Assembly: GCA_035653295.1 (NCBI GenBank)
Contig: DASRCB010000230.1
Location: 1-48,376 of the forward strand
Source: DASRCB01 sp035653295
Lineage (GTDB): Bacteria; Acidobacteriota; Terriglobia; Bryobacterales; Bryobacteraceae
Length of the DNA: 48,376 nt
Direction: 5' to 3'
Position numbers and translations under genes: made by a program. Below, one piece after another: positions 47,560 to 48,376 of this stretch. How positions within the stretch are numbered: position 1 is the stretch's first letter; each line of letters begins with the position of its first letter. Under the pieces are notes generated by a model that saw nothing but the letters and a program-made list of their open reading frames with translations, did not search any database and had not been told where the DNA came from.

Positions 47560-48376
47560 GCTCGCCCGTTGTCACCCCGCCGGTGGTGAAAACGAAGGCT
47601 CTGTTCTGCCCTCAGTGCGGCGGCCCGGTGCAGTTGCGCGGCTTCGCGCATACGCTGAGCGTGGTCTGCCCGCAGTGCGGCAGCATTCTGGATACATCGA
47701 CGCCGCTGGTGCACGTGCTGCAGGCGGCGCAGTCGCAGCAGCGTGTGGAGCCGCACATTCCGCTGGGCCGCAGAGGGAAGCTGGACGGCACGGAGTACGA
47801 GGTCATCGGGTTTCAGCTGCGCACCATCACTGTGGACGGAACGCCCTACACCTGGGCCGAGTACCTGCTGTTCAATCCGTACAAGGGATTCGCGTATCTG
47901 TCCGAGTATCAGGGGCACTGGAATTTCATCCGAACTCTTCCTCTAATCCCGGACTTCGTCGCGCGCGCCGGCAAGAAGGCGGTGCGGCTGGACGGCCGGG
48001 CATTCCTCCACTTCCAGCACTCGGTGGCGACGACTTCGTACGTACTGGGCGAGTTCCCCTGGCGCGCGCACGCAGGCGAAACCGCGCAGGTGGACGACTT
48101 CGTTTCGCCGCCGTTCGTTGTCTCGGCCGAAACCACGGAGCAGGAAGTGGTCTGGTCGCGCGGGGATTACCGCAAAGGCGCCGACATCTGGAAGGCGTTC
48201 AACCTGCACGGCAGTCCACCGCCGGCAATCGGCATATATGAGAACCAGCCGTCGCCCTACGGCGGAGCGATCGGCTCGCTGTGGCGCATGTATCTGTGGA
48301 TGATGGTGGCGCTGGCGGTGATGATCTTCGGGTTCACGGTGACTTCGAGCTTCACGCCGGTGTTCCACGACAGTTA
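47556..48376 (+). CDS. DUF4178 protein with zinc ribbon and membrane tail (second copy, 3' partial)
   Basis: 273 codons are visible and the frame is still open at the window end. The ribbon uses C18, C21, C38 and C41. A DUF4178 core follows (GRRGKLDGTEYEVIGFQLR, TWAEYLLFNPYKGFAYLSEY), then a second beta-rich stretch and a membrane helix (MYLWMMVALAVMIFGFTV) near residue 250-270. So this copy is anchored while the first is soluble. The ATG overlaps the previous stop as ATGA. Similar proteins often precede a DUF350 and an aminopropyltransferase gene. Confidence 0.82.
   Translation, partial: MSSPVVTPPVVKTKALFCPQCGGPVQLRGFAHTLSVVCPQCGSILDTSTPLVHVLQAAQSQQRVEPHIPLGRRGKLDGTEYEVIGFQLRTITVDGTPYTWAEYLLFNPYKGFAYLSEYQGHWNFIRTLPLIPDFVARAGKKAVRLDGRAFLHFQHSVATTSYVLGEFPWRAHAGETAQVDDFVSPPFVVSAETTEQEVVWSRGDYRKGADIWKAFNLHGSPPPAIGIYENQPSPYGGAIGSLWRMYLWMMVALAVMIFGFTVTSSFTPVFHDS

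Noticed and set aside
47030..48241. A 403-residue plus-strand ORF at the right end
   Set aside because: It is out of frame with two ATGA-coupled DUF4178 genes that have clear zinc ribbons; its own residues are Arg/Ser/Ala-rich shadow sequence.
1..48376. tRNA or rRNA genes
   Set aside because: No T-loop GGTTCGAATCC-type sequence in a cloverleaf setting and no rRNA-like stretch was seen on either strand by eye.

Overview
The window reads as the chromosome of a GC-rich soil-type bacterium of the Acidobacteriota, most likely the Bryobacterales/Solibacter lineage. The grounds are a Solibacter-type C-terminal domain (TIGR03437-like) on a secreted GH44 enzyme, a large TonB-dependent receptor with a carboxypeptidase-regulatory N-terminus, secreted Tat/Sec glycoside hydrolases, and families of short palindromic intergenic repeats. 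This placement is inference from protein families; no rRNA or tRNA gene was found in the window.

Layout. 1-2402: end of a rhamnose operon (sugar isomerase, rhamnulokinase). 2420-10538: Smr protein, membrane zinc-ribbon/jelly-roll protein, TPR protein, small H/E/R-rich secreted protein, RpiA, TonB receptor, HEAT protein. 10678-13152 (minus): peptide deformylase, cytidylate-kinase-like protein, PPi-type phosphofructokinase. 13336-16285: cytosolic histidine kinase, receiver-only regulator and a secreted PafA-like phosphatase. 16506-24888 (minus): degenerate GGDEF protein, GH44 and GH5 cellulase-type enzymes, a VirB10/TrbI-like secreted protein, and a secreted protein with a phage-type S74 chaperone tail. 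25006-31688: NarL-type regulator divergent from a three-gene RND efflux operon. 32178-33945: FliD-like cap protein and partner. 33926-36581: an orphan split terminase (ATPase and nuclease ORFs), a small membrane protein, and a divergent 'KHGL' protein. 36582-38765 (minus): egtD and egtB for ergothioneine. 39215-41767: glucan phosphorylase. 42152-45018: zinc-ribbon protein, then a minus-strand operon of pfkB kinase, rhomboid protease and BshB1-like deacetylase. 45128-48376: two microproteins, then an SPFH / S-adenosylmethionine decarboxylase / DUF4178 / DUF4178 operon cut by the window edge.

Metabolically the window combines sugar intake (rhamnose, PPi-dependent glycolysis, pentose phosphate, glycogen), extracellular cellulose-type hydrolysis, thiol protection (ergothioneine, possibly bacillithiol) and envelope stress or efflux.

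The least ordinary content is: (i) a modular family of perfect hairpins with 3-5 nt loops, one copy of which has become the N-terminal coding part of the TolC-like gene; (ii) a 30-bp tandem palindrome array between egtB and glgP; (iii) a 144-bp tract built as four blocks of four heptamers plus an octamer, which encodes 12-residue repeats and leads an ORF with no stop into the antisense of egtD/egtB; (iv) the orphan split terminase; and (v) the zinc-ribbon-rich SPFH/SpeD/DUF4178 operon.
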